DNA from: Apostichopus japonicus
Taxonomy: Eukaryota > Echinodermata > Holothuroidea > Aspidochirotida > Stichopodidae
Direction: 5' to 3'
Assembly: GCF_037975245.1 (NCBI RefSeq)
Contig: NC_092564.1
Location: 22,276,984 to 22,340,983, forward strand
Length of the DNA stretch: 64,000 nucleotides
This document shows, piece after piece, positions 34,518 to 47,616 of the stretch (the stretch's first letter is position 1; each line of letters begins with the position of its first letter). A model generated the notes under the pieces. It was given only the letters and a program-made list of their open reading frames with translations. It ran no database searches and was not told where the DNA came from. Position numbers and translations under genes: made by a program.

Positions 34518-35051
34518 AGGGTCAAGGGAAATGTAACAATTGGGTTGAAATTGGAAATGTACAGAACATGGTCAAATGTGGTATGGCTAGATAGTTAAAG
34601 AGTTATATTTTACCACTGTACTTGCAGAACATGAATATAATAATTTAATAAAAAGCTATAGACATATATAACACATGCCAATTTGCACTTGTGTTATGCC
34701 ATAAATTCTTGAATTCTGGGGATATTATTAAAACCAAATTAGTCCTAGTACAAAGATGACTTAGAAAGATTACTTACACAGCCTAGTAGCCATGGTCAAA
34801 TATTATGCATATCACAGGAATAATTCCCCTTCAATGTCTATAACTTGTCAATTAGCAGTAATTGCTAATTACCTGATTTGTCACAAAAAAAATACATTTT
34901 TTTTAAATTTCTCAGTCATTCAAAGCTGGAAAAGTTTCATAATTTGTATAAAACACTTTCTTAGACTTAACCACTAAAGAAATGTTAAACCAAGGAGTTA
35001 GCTACTTTTTATGCTATAGTAAATAACAAGTGAAGTAGTGTTCCTCCGTTA
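34518..35051. other. Intergenic sequence, nothing assigned
   Basis: AT-rich with no gene or repeat recognised. Confidence 0.35.
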
Positions 35052-35059
35052 CCAGTAAC

Positions 35060-36859
35060 CAGTGGCGTAGCCAGGATTTTTTCAGTGGGGGGGGCGCTGG
35101 GGGGCATGAACATTTCCTGGGGGGGCTTGACCATTTTTTGTTACTATCTAAGCGGAGCGCCACCATGAGTTGGCGCGCAGTGTACAGACAATTTTAGCTA
35201 AAAAGGCCTCCTGGATCGTTGGATATGACACTTCCCAGGCCTTATAAGCTGCTCTAAAGTTTCTCAACATCCTTTATTTTGAGATTCCATGTTTTGATAT
35301 GGTCATCAAATAGTTTAGTGAAATAGAAAAAAAAAACAATCTTGTAAGTTACTTTGAAATATCATGACATATCTTTTGTGAGTTTGACACCGACATTGAC
35401 ATTTTTCAACAAATCTGCAAATTGCGCGTGGAAAATAAAGAAAGATTGACTGGGCTTTCAGCCAAGTAACATACTGAAATGACCGAACTATATGTCAAAC
35501 TGACATCAAAGATTGCGTCTGAAATATTATTAGGGTGATAGACTGATTGGCCGGCAGTGGCAGAGCTAGGGGTTTTGGTCAGGGGGGCGAGAACAGCCTG
35601 TAGGGGCGCTTTCGATACTATCTAAGCGGAGCGCCACCACAGGTTGGCGCGGAGCGCACATACTTTTTTTGAGTAAAGATATTCCCTAGATCGCCGGAAA
35701 TGACCCTTTCCGGGCCTTGCTAATTTGCAGATAAACGAAGAATAAATATGTGTCATCGCACATTTGTGACAAGTCGGAAGTTTATATGGGTGTTAAAAGT
35801 ATATGCGCTTCATCACAATCCCTGTGGTATCTTTGTGAGTGCTCATGTTTTCGAAAAAAATAGATCGAAAACCCCGTACAGTTCTTGGAAAGAGTTTCGT
35901 ACAACAGAATTAAGTGCCGATAAATTAAATACCACCGTATGTCAGAGTATTTTGTCAGTAAACTACACCAACAAAATGTGACAAATGTCAATAGGTAGAT
36001 GAGAGTGCAATAAAAAAGTCAATAATCGGGATTAATTAAAAATTGCTAACAAGCTGAGAAGGGCGCCAGCAGTCCATTTGAGTCCGTCGGGGGGGGGGGG
36101 GGGATCTGCCCCTGACTGTTTGGACGCTCCACCACTGTTGGCCGGTAGTTCTCAGCGATAGTGTTGTCTCCTTTCTTGAAAATTTGGTTTTTTAGCGGTT
36201 TGAAGAGCATCAGGGTACGTCCCAGAAGTGGAAACCCGATTGAAAACGTAACAGGGTATCGAGGCAATGACGCGAGCAATGATGTGAGAAACATGTGTAT
36301 GATGTCACCATTTTTTCCTTTTAACATCTTCTTTGGCATTCAAGTACCTGGAAACCACCTTTCTTTAAGGGTATAGTATTGCTAACTAGCTTGTTTGATC
36401 AGTTAATGCGCACTAGTTACAAGATACCGATTGGCTGTTTGTATTAGTATTTATTTGTATGTTAGGGATTATGGATATTTTAGAAAGAGAGACAAAGGCA
36501 AAGTTTGCCCGAACAGTCGAACACACAGATTCAGTAGTAAACATTATGTGTGTTGTAGTCTTGAAGAGCAGGAATTATATTATTCGATGGTCGTTAACAT
36601 GTGTTTTCAGTACAGTGCGACTACTGTAGACTTCTCGGCCTATGCGCTATGTCACGTCAGGTTTTTCAGCAACTATAGCCTACTGCCGGTCCGCGGTCGA
36701 AGGGTCGTTCATGAGTGGTCATCATGGAATTTCGAGACCATTCAGACCAATGATATATTTTTCGCACATGTAATTTTTTTTTTTCGACACCCAAAAATCC
36801 CAGTGGGGGGGCGACTGGGGGCGACAAGCCCAAGCCCCCCCCCCGTTGCTACGCCACTG
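35060..36859. mobile_element. 1.8-kb hAT non-autonomous element, perfect 8-bp TSD
   Basis: Flanks are CCAGTAAC at 35052-35059 and 36860-36867. Ends are CAGTGGCGTAGCCAGG and, inverted, CAGTGGCGTAGCAACG. The core module is at 35145. It is interrupted by the nested element 35555-36137. Its right part (36560-36840) is repeated in inverse orientation in the element at 44275-44854. A 148-codon frame at 36431-36877 runs through it and out of its end, so it is not a gene. Confidence 0.94.
35555..36137. mobile_element. 583-bp hAT MITE nested in the 35060 element
   Basis: Flanks are TTGGCCGG at 35547-35554 and 36138-36145. Ends are CAGTGGCAGAGC and, inverted, CAGTGGTGGAGC. It contains the core module at 35619 and is closely related to the element at 42532-42921. 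Confidence 0.94.
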
Positions 36860-36867
36860 CCAGTAAC

Positions 36868-39420
36868 GGAGGGATAATTGTTTACTACAAGATTGTGCAC
36901 AGATTCCTGCCAGTGGGAGTTAACTTGCTACTAGTTGTGTGCTAAGAATGGAATTTTTGACTTCCTGTTTATGTAAAGAGAACAACAGCTTGACTAACAT
37001 TAATAAATTCCTCAGAATGTAAAGTCATGGAAGCCAAGAAAAGCTACATTTGAGTTAGAAAAAACCACACCACAAACACTGGCTGGAAGGTATACAGAAT
37101 GGAAGTTTTCATTAATACACTGCTGATGCCAACCAGTTCAAAACTGTGAGCAATATTTCAGCTGTGAGAATCAAGGAAATTTTCTTCCATTTGCAAGAGC
37201 TTCCAAAGCCACTTTCCTTTAGCAAGAGCAAACTCAAAAGTTGTTGATCAGGATTAAAAATGCTAGAAAAAGTTTGCAGACATGTTCAAAGCATAGTTGT
37301 GATTGGAATATTGTTTTTTATTTTTATGATATATTGTTGGTTTGTTTTGAGTTTATAAATATTGCAGGAAGTTAATTCAACTATAGTTTCTAATCCACAA
37401 ATATTTTAACATTCAGGCATACTGTACCTTTCTGCAGTACAGTAGCTACAGTACTGTAACTGTATCATGTTATGTCTAAAAATGTTTTTTTTTTGTATTA
37501 TTATTGTTGATAGTTGTTAAATTGTTATAATACCACTGCATTATTACAGTATGGTTTAATCATTAAAGGTAGAAGTTACCTCAGCATTTCACTTTTAAGC
37601 CCAGTATCAATTACTGCACCAAGTGGTTTCTGCAAAGTACTAGTAGTATTTGGAAGACAAAATGTGACTGGCATAATAATGAAATTTCTGCACATGGTAC
37701 AGTACAGTACAGGTCTGTGAAGGTCTGTGAACTGTCTACTGTAAATATATGATTTACTGACTTGTTTTGAAGTGCACTAGCCACCAGCCCTCCTGACATC
37801 TTCAAAAAAAGTGTGAAAACATGTGTTCATTTGGTGTCCCTCCGTTACCATTATGTCTTTCATGCCATATTTATCCTACAGTAACAGCCACAAGAATTAA
37901 GTTTATGGGTATGAAGCAAGTAACTACCTGTCTAAATAACCACACAAGAAATTGCAACATACTCCCTCAAAGTAATGCAAAGAGAGACAAAATGTGTAAG
38001 GAATACAGAAAAATGTCCCTCTGTTACCGCTTGACCCTGCCCACCAAAAAGCATTAAGATATTACAAACAATATTGACATTGGCAGCTGATAACTGAGAT
38101 GGAAACTTTTCTTGTTTTCGGCATACAGATTAACCTCTACCAATGACAACAGGCTTCTTCTCAGGCCTCTACAAATATGTTTAAAAGTACTTGCTATTTG
38201 GCGAGCGTGACTAAAAATCTACTCGCCAAAATGCAAAAGTCTACATAGTACAGATCTACAACATCACTACTTTCTGTGAACAAAGGTTAGACACTTAGGT
38301 AGATACATGGTGATACCTACATGCACATTGGAAAATTATGTTTCTGTGCAGTATAAAATTTAACTTTTTTCCACCAAAAGTAAGTGATGAAAGAAGTAAA
38401 ACATGTCGCAGAATCATAAATAAGCAGCTACTGTAATGTCTCAAGCAATAAATACATATACTGTAACATCTGCAAAAATAAAAAGATAGCCTGGCTTCTG
38501 TTACATTATGGCTCCTCTAGTACTAGGCATATAGTATACAGTGTACGATAGGTGTGCGCGAGTCCTAAGCCTATACAGTACTTCACTGCTACTCTGAACT
38601 GCTACTCGATTAGTGCCACTTCGTACATTTTTCCAATTATTTATCGTTTTTTATTGCATATTAGTGCACGGATAAAATATCACTATTACTCCATTACACT
38701 GCCTAAATCAAAGCGATGTTTTACACAATGAAAATATAAGGTTGAAGGGGATCTATCTTCCACTTGCACTTGTTGCTGAGTAAAAAACTTTGCAAAATAT
38801 CTAGCAGAAGTACAGTAGCAGCAAACTTGTCTCAACGCTCCTTAATTTGTTGTATATTTTGCAAATTATGACTGATGACATATAGGAAATGCCTTAAGAA
38901 ATAATTTTGGAGATGTTTGTCCACCTAAAGTGTACAATTGGTATTCTGACACCAAACATGTTTTCCTTTACATTTTTTGTGTTAACGAACCCAAGTTTAC
39001 CCTACCATTGTTAGTGCATGCCACACTGAAGCCTAAACTACTCGGCAGATCCATGCTTAGTTGTCTAAAATGTTTTACCAAAATGACAGATAATCGTGAA
39101 TTGTGGATTTGCTTTCTGCAGATCAACTCTAAAGGGGTCTTGTGTCATTAACTTATTAATTTTAATATCGCAAAACTTGGAACAAAGCGATAAGCCTAAA
39201 ACTTGTTAAAGTTAGTTTATTTGGCTATATAGCTAGTTATTTAAAGCTTGTTGTAAACTTCAGATGGGGATATCCAATGTTTATTGTTAGTAGTCTACCT
39301 GGGTCTCTAGAACTATACTCTACTGTGTAGGGGTTGCCTGCGCATAACCATGCAGTTGTGATATCAATGTATAATAAACTATTTGAATTGGTTGAGAAAT
39401 TAATATATAATGGTCAATTC
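36868..39420. other. Intergenic AT-rich sequence, nothing assigned
   Basis: Short GTACTGTA-type simple runs (37425-37465, 37695-37735) are present. No gene is recognised. Confidence 0.4.
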
Positions 39421-39422
39421 TG

Positions 39423-40735
39423 TGGTGACTCGCGTGACATTTTTACTAAAATTCCTCTCTATTTGATATCATTACACAAATAAAGAAATTACCTGGGAGA
39501 AAAGCATTCATGTAGTCAGTGAAGGTACGCCTTAATGCTTACAACAGTAGAGAAAAAATATTTATACCTCAAGTATTGGGGGTGAAATTGGCGAAAAACT
39601 AAACGTGACTCGCGTAACAGTTACTATTAGCAAAATTCAGAATGCACACACAAATGTTCGATTTCTTATGTCTTATTAAAATGTTTCCAATAACTTTTTA
39701 TAATCATACCGAAGTTGAAAAACACCCCTACCTCAATTGCTATGCAACTTTGAAAAAATGTTGTAACGCATGAAAATAACGATGAAGATGTATTGTGACT
39801 CGCGCGACAAGAAAACGTGACTCACGTGACGAGTTCACTTTTCGGATAGTTCTAGACCAAATGCAGTAGTGAATCAAAGGTATAGATCTTGCATAGTGAA
39901 ATATAACATTCATTGGTCTAGAAAGTGTCCAAAAGGTACTTCCCTTGGGAATGTCCAGATGATATTAATGTCCCCGAGCTACCCTCATGACTGCAGACAG
40001 TAGGTAATATACTGTACGGGTAGTACAGTTGTTCAGGCAATATATCTTGTCAATTAATATTTATAACAATATTTAGTCTGTTGCAGTCACTCATTTGAAA
40101 GTTATAGAAGAAACATCTATCAAAATGTGATTCAAATTACCATTCTCATTTGTCATATTTGAATAAACCAAAAGTGTAATATTTGAGAAGATACTTCGCT
40201 CATAGGATTTTGGGAATGATTGAGCAGTTAAAACCTTAAGGTTGTCAAGTTATAGCACATGGCATTGCCAGATACTAATATAGATTATGTTTTTGTATTT
40301 TACTTAAAAATCAATGACACGTGCTTACTTTCCAAATGTGGTGATATAATAGGCATTTTATTGCGAATAAATATTCATGAATTTAAATTCTGATATTTCA
40401 ATGAAATTATTATAATTAGTTTAATTATGTGTGCCCATATTATTCAAGTTGCCTAATTAAAGGGGAATGCGTATATGATATCTTTAATCAGTGATTCATT
40501 CATCAAACTATAACATCCCTGTAATTTTCACACAGTAAATAGGTAGAATGATGTGACTCGCGTGTCATTCGTAAAGGGTGATTTTCTGCAAAATTTGAAT
40601 ATCTTCTGAAAAGGAAAATTCAGTAATCCTTTTGATATCTATGTGAAGACTTGATATTCATTATTTGGAGTAAAACTATTGTGCAGGCAAGGAGAAAAAA
40701 AACTAAAACAGTCAATTTTGTGACTCGCGTGACAG
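39423..40735 (+). repeat. Six spaced copies of a GTGACTCGCGTGACA motif
   Basis: Copies occur at about 39425, 39606, 39796, 39815, 40554 and 40719. They include variants with GCGCGACA, GCGTAACA, CACGTGAC and GCGTGTCA. Between them the sequence is AT-rich with weak shared context ('gcaaaattnaga', 'gtgaaattgg'). All copies have the same orientation. Confidence 0.75.
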
Positions 40736-41706
40736 TAAATCGAGGGTGTTTTCAATTCACCACTGTTGTCTAATGCCTTGATGTCCAAAAATAATTGAAG
40801 CTTTTAAGTGAGCACTATGCTATAGCAAATATAATTAGTCCAAAAAACTGATGATATCTATGATTACAATGTACAAATCAGCACAAAATGAAATTTCACT
40901 GTATTTTTCATAATTTAGTTACTACGGGAACCATTTTTTATTACCGACCCCATGATCAAACAAATGATTTTTTGAGGGTGAAAAAAGTATTCTATTTATT
41001 GGAAACTTATACAATTTTAATGTACAATGATTTTAAATTTTTTGGTATGATGTTGACCTTATCATGGAATTGACCATATGATCACCACATATTTATGAAT
41101 TCCTTTAAAGCACATGACGTATTTTGTATGCTCAAACTGCTCCCCATAATAAATTTTTATTTTAGATTTTAAATGATGTTTTCGCTATATATTTATAAAT
41201 ACTGTAAAGTTTGTGAACAAACTCTGCACATGAAAACTTCCCGGACATAATGCACATGCAAATAGCAAACCATTTTACACAGTTAATTTGCATTGAGATT
41301 GGCCATTGATAAAAATCTAATTGTGAAACAGTTAATTTTCGTAAACCGCACCTGGTCATTTCCCCAACGTAACTGGATCCAAACCTGAACTTTTTATTTG
41401 GCACTGAATCATGAAAATTGCAAAATACAACGGAAACTTCAACAACCAAAGCAAAGATATAATACCTCTGATTGTGTAGTTCATGCCTATAGCAACATAT
41501 GAACAAACATCACACATTTGAAATGCAACAACGTATGCAGTTAGCGACACTGTTAAGCCAATTGCGATTTGTTAGCCTTCTGAATTCGGATTCTAAGGAT
41601 GCCCATAAGCTAATTTCCAATTGCCAACAGCTTCTCCTATTCTTATCAGGTGTAAAGCACATGTTATCAACTAGGCTGGTCGGTGGTAGATACGGTAGAT
41701 TATAGA
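40736..41706. other. Intergenic AT-rich sequence, nothing assigned
   Basis: A 114-codon minus-strand frame at 41162-41506 shows no motif or family resemblance. No other feature is visible. Confidence 0.35.
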
Positions 41707-42236
41707 ACAAGGTTTCAACAATTTGATCTCTGGTGACTCCCAAATGACCTTTGACCTACACAAAAACAGTAAGCTTCTTATCCTCAATGTGGTGCTTCTA
41801 CACACTATAAACATGGATTCTTGAGATATTGTGTGTACAAGGTTTCCACAATTTTACCTTTGGTGACCCCAAATGACCTTTGACATCCACCAAATACAAT
41901 GTGCTTCTTGTACTCAATGTTTTACACTTTCATACTAAGTATGAGATCTGTCCAAGCTTACAATAATGAGATACTGTATATCATGTTTACAAGGTTTTCA
42001 CAATTTGACCTCTGGTGACCCTAAATTACCTTTGACCTCCACCAAAAACAATAGGCTTTTTGTACTCAATGTGGTACTTCTACAAACTACAAATATGAAA
42101 TTGATCCGACCTTCCATTCTTGAGATATCCTGTTTTACAAGCTTGGCGTCAAAAACGCACCCACGGCCACACACCCACAGATACGCCATCATGAATGCAA
42201 AGGTTACGATTATCATCAAAACTAATCATGTGATGC
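41707..42236 (+). repeat. DR1-bearing dispersed repeat, three tandem units plus tail
   Basis: Units start at about 41707, 41839 and 41989, with the order 'acaaggtttnnacaatttga', 'ggtgacccnaaatgaccttt', 'cttntnctcaatgtggt', 'aaatatgagat' and 'tcttgagatat'. They end in an A/C-rich tail at 42150-42185. Unit 1 contains a perfect DR1 hexamer pair, AGGTCAAAGGTCA, on the minus strand at 41745-41757. Related copies are at 600, 12490, 18425 and 22960. Confidence 0.8.
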
Positions 42237-42484
42237 CATGTATGCAGAGGCGTAGGAGCCTCATTTGATTTGGGGGGCTGTAACCACTTGCCCGAAAAAT
42301 ATAACCAAACTTTTTCGCGCGCTCCGCGCGCGTTCCACATGTTAATGTGCATATCATATATAGGCATTCATCGCTTATTACATCACATGCCAATAACATA
42401 AATCATTTTTCGTGTTATTACCCTTCCATATTGGTTATAATTATTGGGGAATTCGTTACAACAATAAGGATAATGATATAACTT

Positions 42485-43218
42485 TAACTATTGAAAAACA
42501 CATTGCAAATTCTTCTTCTTTCAGTAGGTGCCAGTGACGGAGCTAGGGGTATTGGCCAGGGGGGAGAGAATGGTCTGTAGGGGCGCTTTCGACACTATCT
42601 AAGCGGAGCGCCACCACCGGTTGGCGCGGAGCGTAGAAAAAATTTTTGAGTAAAGATACTCCCTAGATCGCCGGAAATGACCCTTTCCAGGCCTAGCTTA
42701 TTTGCAGATAAACGAAGAATAAATAGGTGTCATCGCTTTTTGTCAGAAAATTGCACCAACAAAATGTGACAAATGTCAATAGGTATTTGAGAGCGCAATA
42801 AAAAAGTCAATAATCGCGAATAAGTAGAAAGTGGTAAAAAGCTGAAAAGGGCGCCAGCAGTCCATCTGAGTCCGTCAGGGGGGGATCCGCCCCTTCTGAC
42901 TGTATGGACGCTCCGCCACTGGTAGGTGCCCGAAAAATTCTCAGCATATTGCCCAAATATTCACCCAAAAAATTGAAAACACACTGCAAATTATTATTCT
43001 TTCAGTAGGTGCCCGAAAAAAATTCTCAGCATATTGCCCGAATTTTCATCAAAAAATTTGAAAAACACATTGCAAATTATTCTTCTTTCAGTAGGTGCTC
43101 GAAAAATTCTCAGCATATTGCCCGAATTTTTACCAAAAAATAGAAAAACACACTGCAAATTATTATTCTTCCAGTAGGTGCCCGAAAAATTCTCAGCATA
43201 TTGCCCGAATTTTCACAA
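42485..43218. repeat. ~75-bp tandem repeat inside the 42245 element
   Basis: Units share 'gaaaaacacattgcaaatt', 'ctttcagtaggtgcccg' and 'ttctcagcatattgcccga'. About four and a half units are seen once the nested element is removed. Confidence 0.85.
42532..42921. mobile_element. 390-bp hAT MITE nested in a satellite unit
   Basis: Flanks are GTAGGTGC at 42524-42531 and 42922-42929. The eight bases are themselves part of the satellite unit ('cagtaggtgcccg'), so other units show the empty site. Ends are CAGTGACGGAGC and, inverted, CAGTGGCGGAGC. It is a relative of 35555-36137. Confidence 0.95.
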
Positions 43219-43283
43219 AAATGATTGGTTGGGGGGGCTGCAGCCCCCCCAGCCCCCCCGCCTCCTATGCCTATGCATGTATG

Positions 43284-44266
43284 TTAAAAGAAAATTTGAA
43301 GGTTCTGATAACCTTGAGTGATGATTTGGTACTTTCACTACAAGAGTATCAGCCCCAACGTGACAGTACAGTAGCAGTATTTTGTTACGGAGGAAATCCA
43401 TTACAGTGATACAGTATCTGTAAACTTGCAACGAAGCAAGTCAGCTGCTCTCTTTCATCCTGTGAAGAGATTTCTATGCAAAGATCAAGGGGCACCTTGC
43501 ATGTGGCATTGACTCTCTAGTCAGTACTAGCTTTTCCATCAGATTCCCATTCTTCAACACCTGACTCACCCTCCAGCATTTATTTCTGAGCCCTGTTCAC
43601 TAATTTGCATGGGAGTCAGTGACCTCTGCTGCTACAGTTCAAGCTCATACATTATTACATGAAGGACTACAAAGTGTTTCATGCTTCTGACCCTAACATC
43701 TGTTGGAACTATAGCCAGCTCTACATTTGCAACCTGATTACAGAAACTTTGTTTTTTTTCTGTAATACTAGCTAAGTTCTCTGTTGTATCTCAAATGCTA
43801 CATGGTGCCCTAATGTAATGTGACTGTGTACTACAGTATAATATGCCAGTACCTTCCTATAAGAAGGCACCAGCATGTGCTTCAAAAATCAACAAACCCA
43901 ATAAGCCTAAAATGAATAGAACCCTTCATCAACTTCTTTGAGGTTGCCTGATTTAATACACCATGGTGAACGCAACCAATTATAAATTTGATAACAAAAA
44001 ATTACCTTGAAGAATGACAACTTAGTTTGGCCCTTAAAGAAATTTACATTAATCACAACTGCTGCATATGAACATGTTGTATAAAGGAAGGAATCAGGGG
44101 TTCTAGACTAGGTTAAAGATTTTAGGATATTTTTTGGGGGGGGGGGGGGGTTCTACCAGAAAGGCTTCAAATTAATCCTAATCTCTATCACATTCACAAT
44201 TACAAATTACAGTAACTACCACAGGTTGCTTTGAGACCTAGTCCAACTCCTAGAAGTAGTATTTTA
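43284..44266. other. Intergenic sequence, nothing assigned
   Basis: No supportable gene. A long G-run stands at about 44131-44150. Confidence 0.35.
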
Positions 44267-44274
44267 GGCTTAGG

Positions 44275-44854
44275 CAGTGGCGTGGGGGGGGGGGGGGGGT
44301 GCCACAGCCCCCATGAAAGCTTGTCGCCCCCAGTTGCCCCCCCAGTCGCCCCCCCACTGGGATTTTGGGTTTCAAAAAAAATACATGTGCCAAAAATATA
44401 TTATTGGTCTGAATGGTCTTGAATCTCCATGATGACCACTCATGAACGACCCTTCGACCACGGACCGGCAGTAGGCTATAAAGTTGCTGAAAAACCTGAC
44501 GTGACGTAGCGCATAGACATCAACAGTAGTCGCACTGTACTGAAAACGCATGTTAACGACCGTCGAATTATATAATTCCTGCTCTAATAAATACAGGCGT
44601 GTAGCCAAGGGGGGGCGAAGGAGGTGACCGCCGTCCCCCCCCTTGAGCATATTTTTGTGTACGTTTTCATGATATCGATAGTAATTTCAAAATAGAGAAT
44701 GCTTAGATGCAACTTGCAAGGCCTGGGAAGTGCCATTTCCAGCGATCTGGGAGGCCTTTTTAGCTAAAATTCTCGGTACACTGCACCAACTCATGGTGGC
44801 GCTCCGCTTTAGTAACAAGACGCCCTGCCATGAAATGGTCTAACCCCCCAACTG
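44275..44854. mobile_element. 580-bp hAT element related to 35060, inverse orientation
   Basis: Flanks are GGCTTAGG at 44267-44274 and GGCTTAGA at 44855-44862 (7/8). The left end is CAGTGGCGTGGGG with a long G-run. The right end is degenerate (AACTG). Inside is a reverse copy of the 36560-36840 segment, and a degenerate core module lies at about 44783-44812. Confidence 0.8.
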
Positions 44855-44862
44855 GGCTTAGA

Positions 44863-47160
44863 CTAGAGTAAGTTAGGTGTTCAGAAGACTGAAAACTTTG
44901 CCTAGTCTAGTAAGTACCTTCTAGTACCTTCCAATCTTTATCAAGAAACAGTGTTCATTTTAATTTAGGGAGAATCTGATACCAAACCATGATGGAAAGA
45001 CCTTGATGTAAGATTTAAGGTCATCGACTGTATAACACTACTACAGCACACTGATATTACAGCCTACTGTAGGGCTACGTAGTTGCACGTTATGAGTATT
45101 GCAAATCCTACCTTACTCTGTACTTGTAAAGTACAAAGTTATGTTAGGATAGTAATTTAAGCACTACCAAAGGTCATGTTTAAGGACCTAAGTTAGGCCT
45201 ACTTAACCATTCTAATGTAAATATGAAAAGAGAGTACACATGGTAGTAGGAAAATTGGTTTTGTACATAAAAATGACTCCTATTGTCTTATTGGTGCCTT
45301 AAAATGACAATGTCACAGAAAAACCAAAGGTTTTATTGGAGGTTTACCTTGTTGATAATCGCATTTGTCAGTGAAAAATTCAGTAATGTTACTAGAGAAA
45401 AAACTTTGCATCCCATAAAAAAAAGCTGGCATCCCTACCAAACACCAATTGGGTTTATTGTTTGACTTTGACGTAACTAGTGTAGTTGTAAGGATGCGAT
45501 GGTATCACTGCCTATACTTTGTGAATGCTCCACACAATATATAGGGCAGATGCCAGTGCCCTAGCTTCACCGTTCTACTATGTAGTAGCTCCATGCTTTT
45601 TTTGTTTCCAAATAGTCAGAAGATATTTTCCAATGATTTGATAGCCTAATTTGAACCATGGATTATTCTCCACAATTTACAACGTCACAATTGATAAAAA
45701 GAAAATGTTGTAGAATCGTAATCACAAGCCCATTGAATGACAGCCTTCTCTGCAATATTTACGAAGGAATGTCTTTTGAAGGTGGACACCGCAGAATGAT
45801 CATCAGGTTTACATCTAAATAAACATCTCATAAACATCTAAAAATCAAACCAGAGCATTTAATGAAGAAATACTGCCTCACAATTTGAACTTGCTAAAGT
45901 TCGTTTACTACTGCAATATATACTGTACCTTTTTGTAACATTAGGGCAGGCATAACTATGTAGAGAATAGGACACAACTTGGACACAATGAGCCACTAGC
46001 CAATGCACATGACATCGTCAGTGAAGGATAATTTTTGTTTAAATCACAAAGAAGGTTTTCTTCTTAGTTTTGTTTGCTGCTTATTGTCTATCATCTTAAA
46101 TATACAGCATAATTGTAACCCAGAGTCCATGGTTCTAATTGCATTCAAGCCATTAATTTCTTTGCTCTTTTCTATTGTACAAAAGTTACATAAGTAGCCC
46201 TTGTACGTAATGAATACTGGTACTTAAGTTAGAATGGTTTTAAAATAAACTTCAACCTTAGTTACTTACTATTTTATAGCCTTACTTGGACATGCTAAAC
46301 TTGGCTACAACACTGATCTATAGAATCAATGATGATAAGTTTGAACTCTCTAGTCTTATTTACTTTCTAGGTCTAGGATACACATTACTATAGTGCAATT
46401 ACAGCATACTCCACCAACAAGTCCACGGTGTAGCCAGCCACATCGTCACACGTACACACAATGCCCACATAATACACACAGTACTTGCGTACTAAAAGAC
46501 TTCTTCTCGATGGTGCCAACCGAGCTGGTGTCTACAGCCACTCCAGGGGGAAACGTTGGAGTTGGAAATATTTTCAAACTTTCTCAAATTAAACTCGCAT
46601 AGTAAACCACTGGGGTCAACGATGGGTCGTTCTCATTACAATATTAATAATGCAAGGGTTTTTGAAGCAGTATCTGACGAAGCCGGTGTAGCCACTCCAG
46701 GGAAAAGTTTGGGCTATTTTCAAACTTTGTCAACATGTAACTCGAGTAATAAAAGACCTTTAGAAATCTCGACATAGCCGCTCTATTTCAAGATCTCCTT
46801 TATAGACTCCAAATATAGCATGCTATAGCTAGGAAAGTTTTGTGATTACATGATCCACCTGCCACGGTGGTAAATTGACCTCAGGCTCTACAATTAGCCT
46901 GCATAGCTTCTTTAGGCTCTTTGTGTAAACACTGTGTGGAAATATGTTCATGTCTACAGAGTAGTTAATCATACAGCGTTCACACAAAGACCTTCATACA
47001 GGAAAAAATATGTGGCAGAAGTTGCAGTCTAATTGGTAAAAAGAGGTCATTTTACATAACCTCAAGCTACTGTACTTTCCACATGATAGCAGGCTATAAT
47101 TGGGGTCTATAAAGCAACCTTGAAGGGGCTTTTCCCATGGCGCGGTATTCTATAAAGTAT
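44863..47160. other. Intergenic sequence, two weak duplicated segments
   Basis: No gene is seen. The segment 'gtagccactccaggg…ttttcaaacttt' near 46688-46730 resembles 46530-46580, an old local duplication. The rest shows nothing. Confidence 0.4.
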
Positions 47161-47530
47161 AAGCATGGAATGGTTTAGCCCCAGTTTACCTACAAAAGCT
47201 TCTCCAAGAATACAGACCTAGGCCTAGCAGGGTGCTTCGTTCAAGCGTACAACATATGCTATCTGTTCCTACTGTTCGCACTTCCACCTATGGGGAACGT
47301 TGCTTTGCTAGATCAGCTCCGGAACAGTCTCCCCTTACATCTGAAACAATCCAGCATGTGTCAACTTTCCAGAAAGAACTAAAGACATTTTTATTCATGA
47401 ATGTGTATCCATTTGTTTAATAACTGTTGTGTCCATTTTGGGTACTTTGTTCCTGCAGCGCTTCTGAGCAGTTTTTTTTAACTGGATAAAAGCGCTTTAC
47501 AAATTCTTATATTATTATTATTATTATTAT
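47161..47530 (+). mobile_element. 3' end of a CR1/L2-like LINE
   Basis: The plus strand encodes the C-terminal tail typical of non-LTR retrotransposon polyproteins, such as NGLAPVYLQKLL, then RSSVQHMLSVP and TYGERCFARSAPE. Beyond the stop, a 3' UTR ends 'agcgctttacaaattctta' followed by an (ATT)n tail. The 5' part is absent, as expected of a 5'-truncated LINE. Confidence 0.8.
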
Positions 47531-47616
47531 TATAATTGTTCCCACTACTAGTATTACTACTTCTAGTACTACTAGTCTTAGGTAGGCCTAGCCTACCCAC
47601 AAGTCGTAACTTAGTC

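Larger units (their letters stand above)
42245..43275. mobile_element. 1.03-kb hAT element, perfect 8-bp TSD, with internal satellite
   Basis: Flanks are CATGTATG at 42237-42244 and 43276-43283. Ends are CAGAGGCGTAGGAG and, inverted, CATAGGCATAGGAG. It contains the 'cgcgcgctccgcgcgcgtt' palindrome, a ~75-bp tandem repeat and the nested element 42532-42921. Confidence 0.93.

Noticed and set aside
36431-36877. 148-codon plus-strand frame
   Set aside because: It starts inside a hAT element and crosses its right end and target duplication. The repeat at 44275 does not preserve the frame as a gene would.
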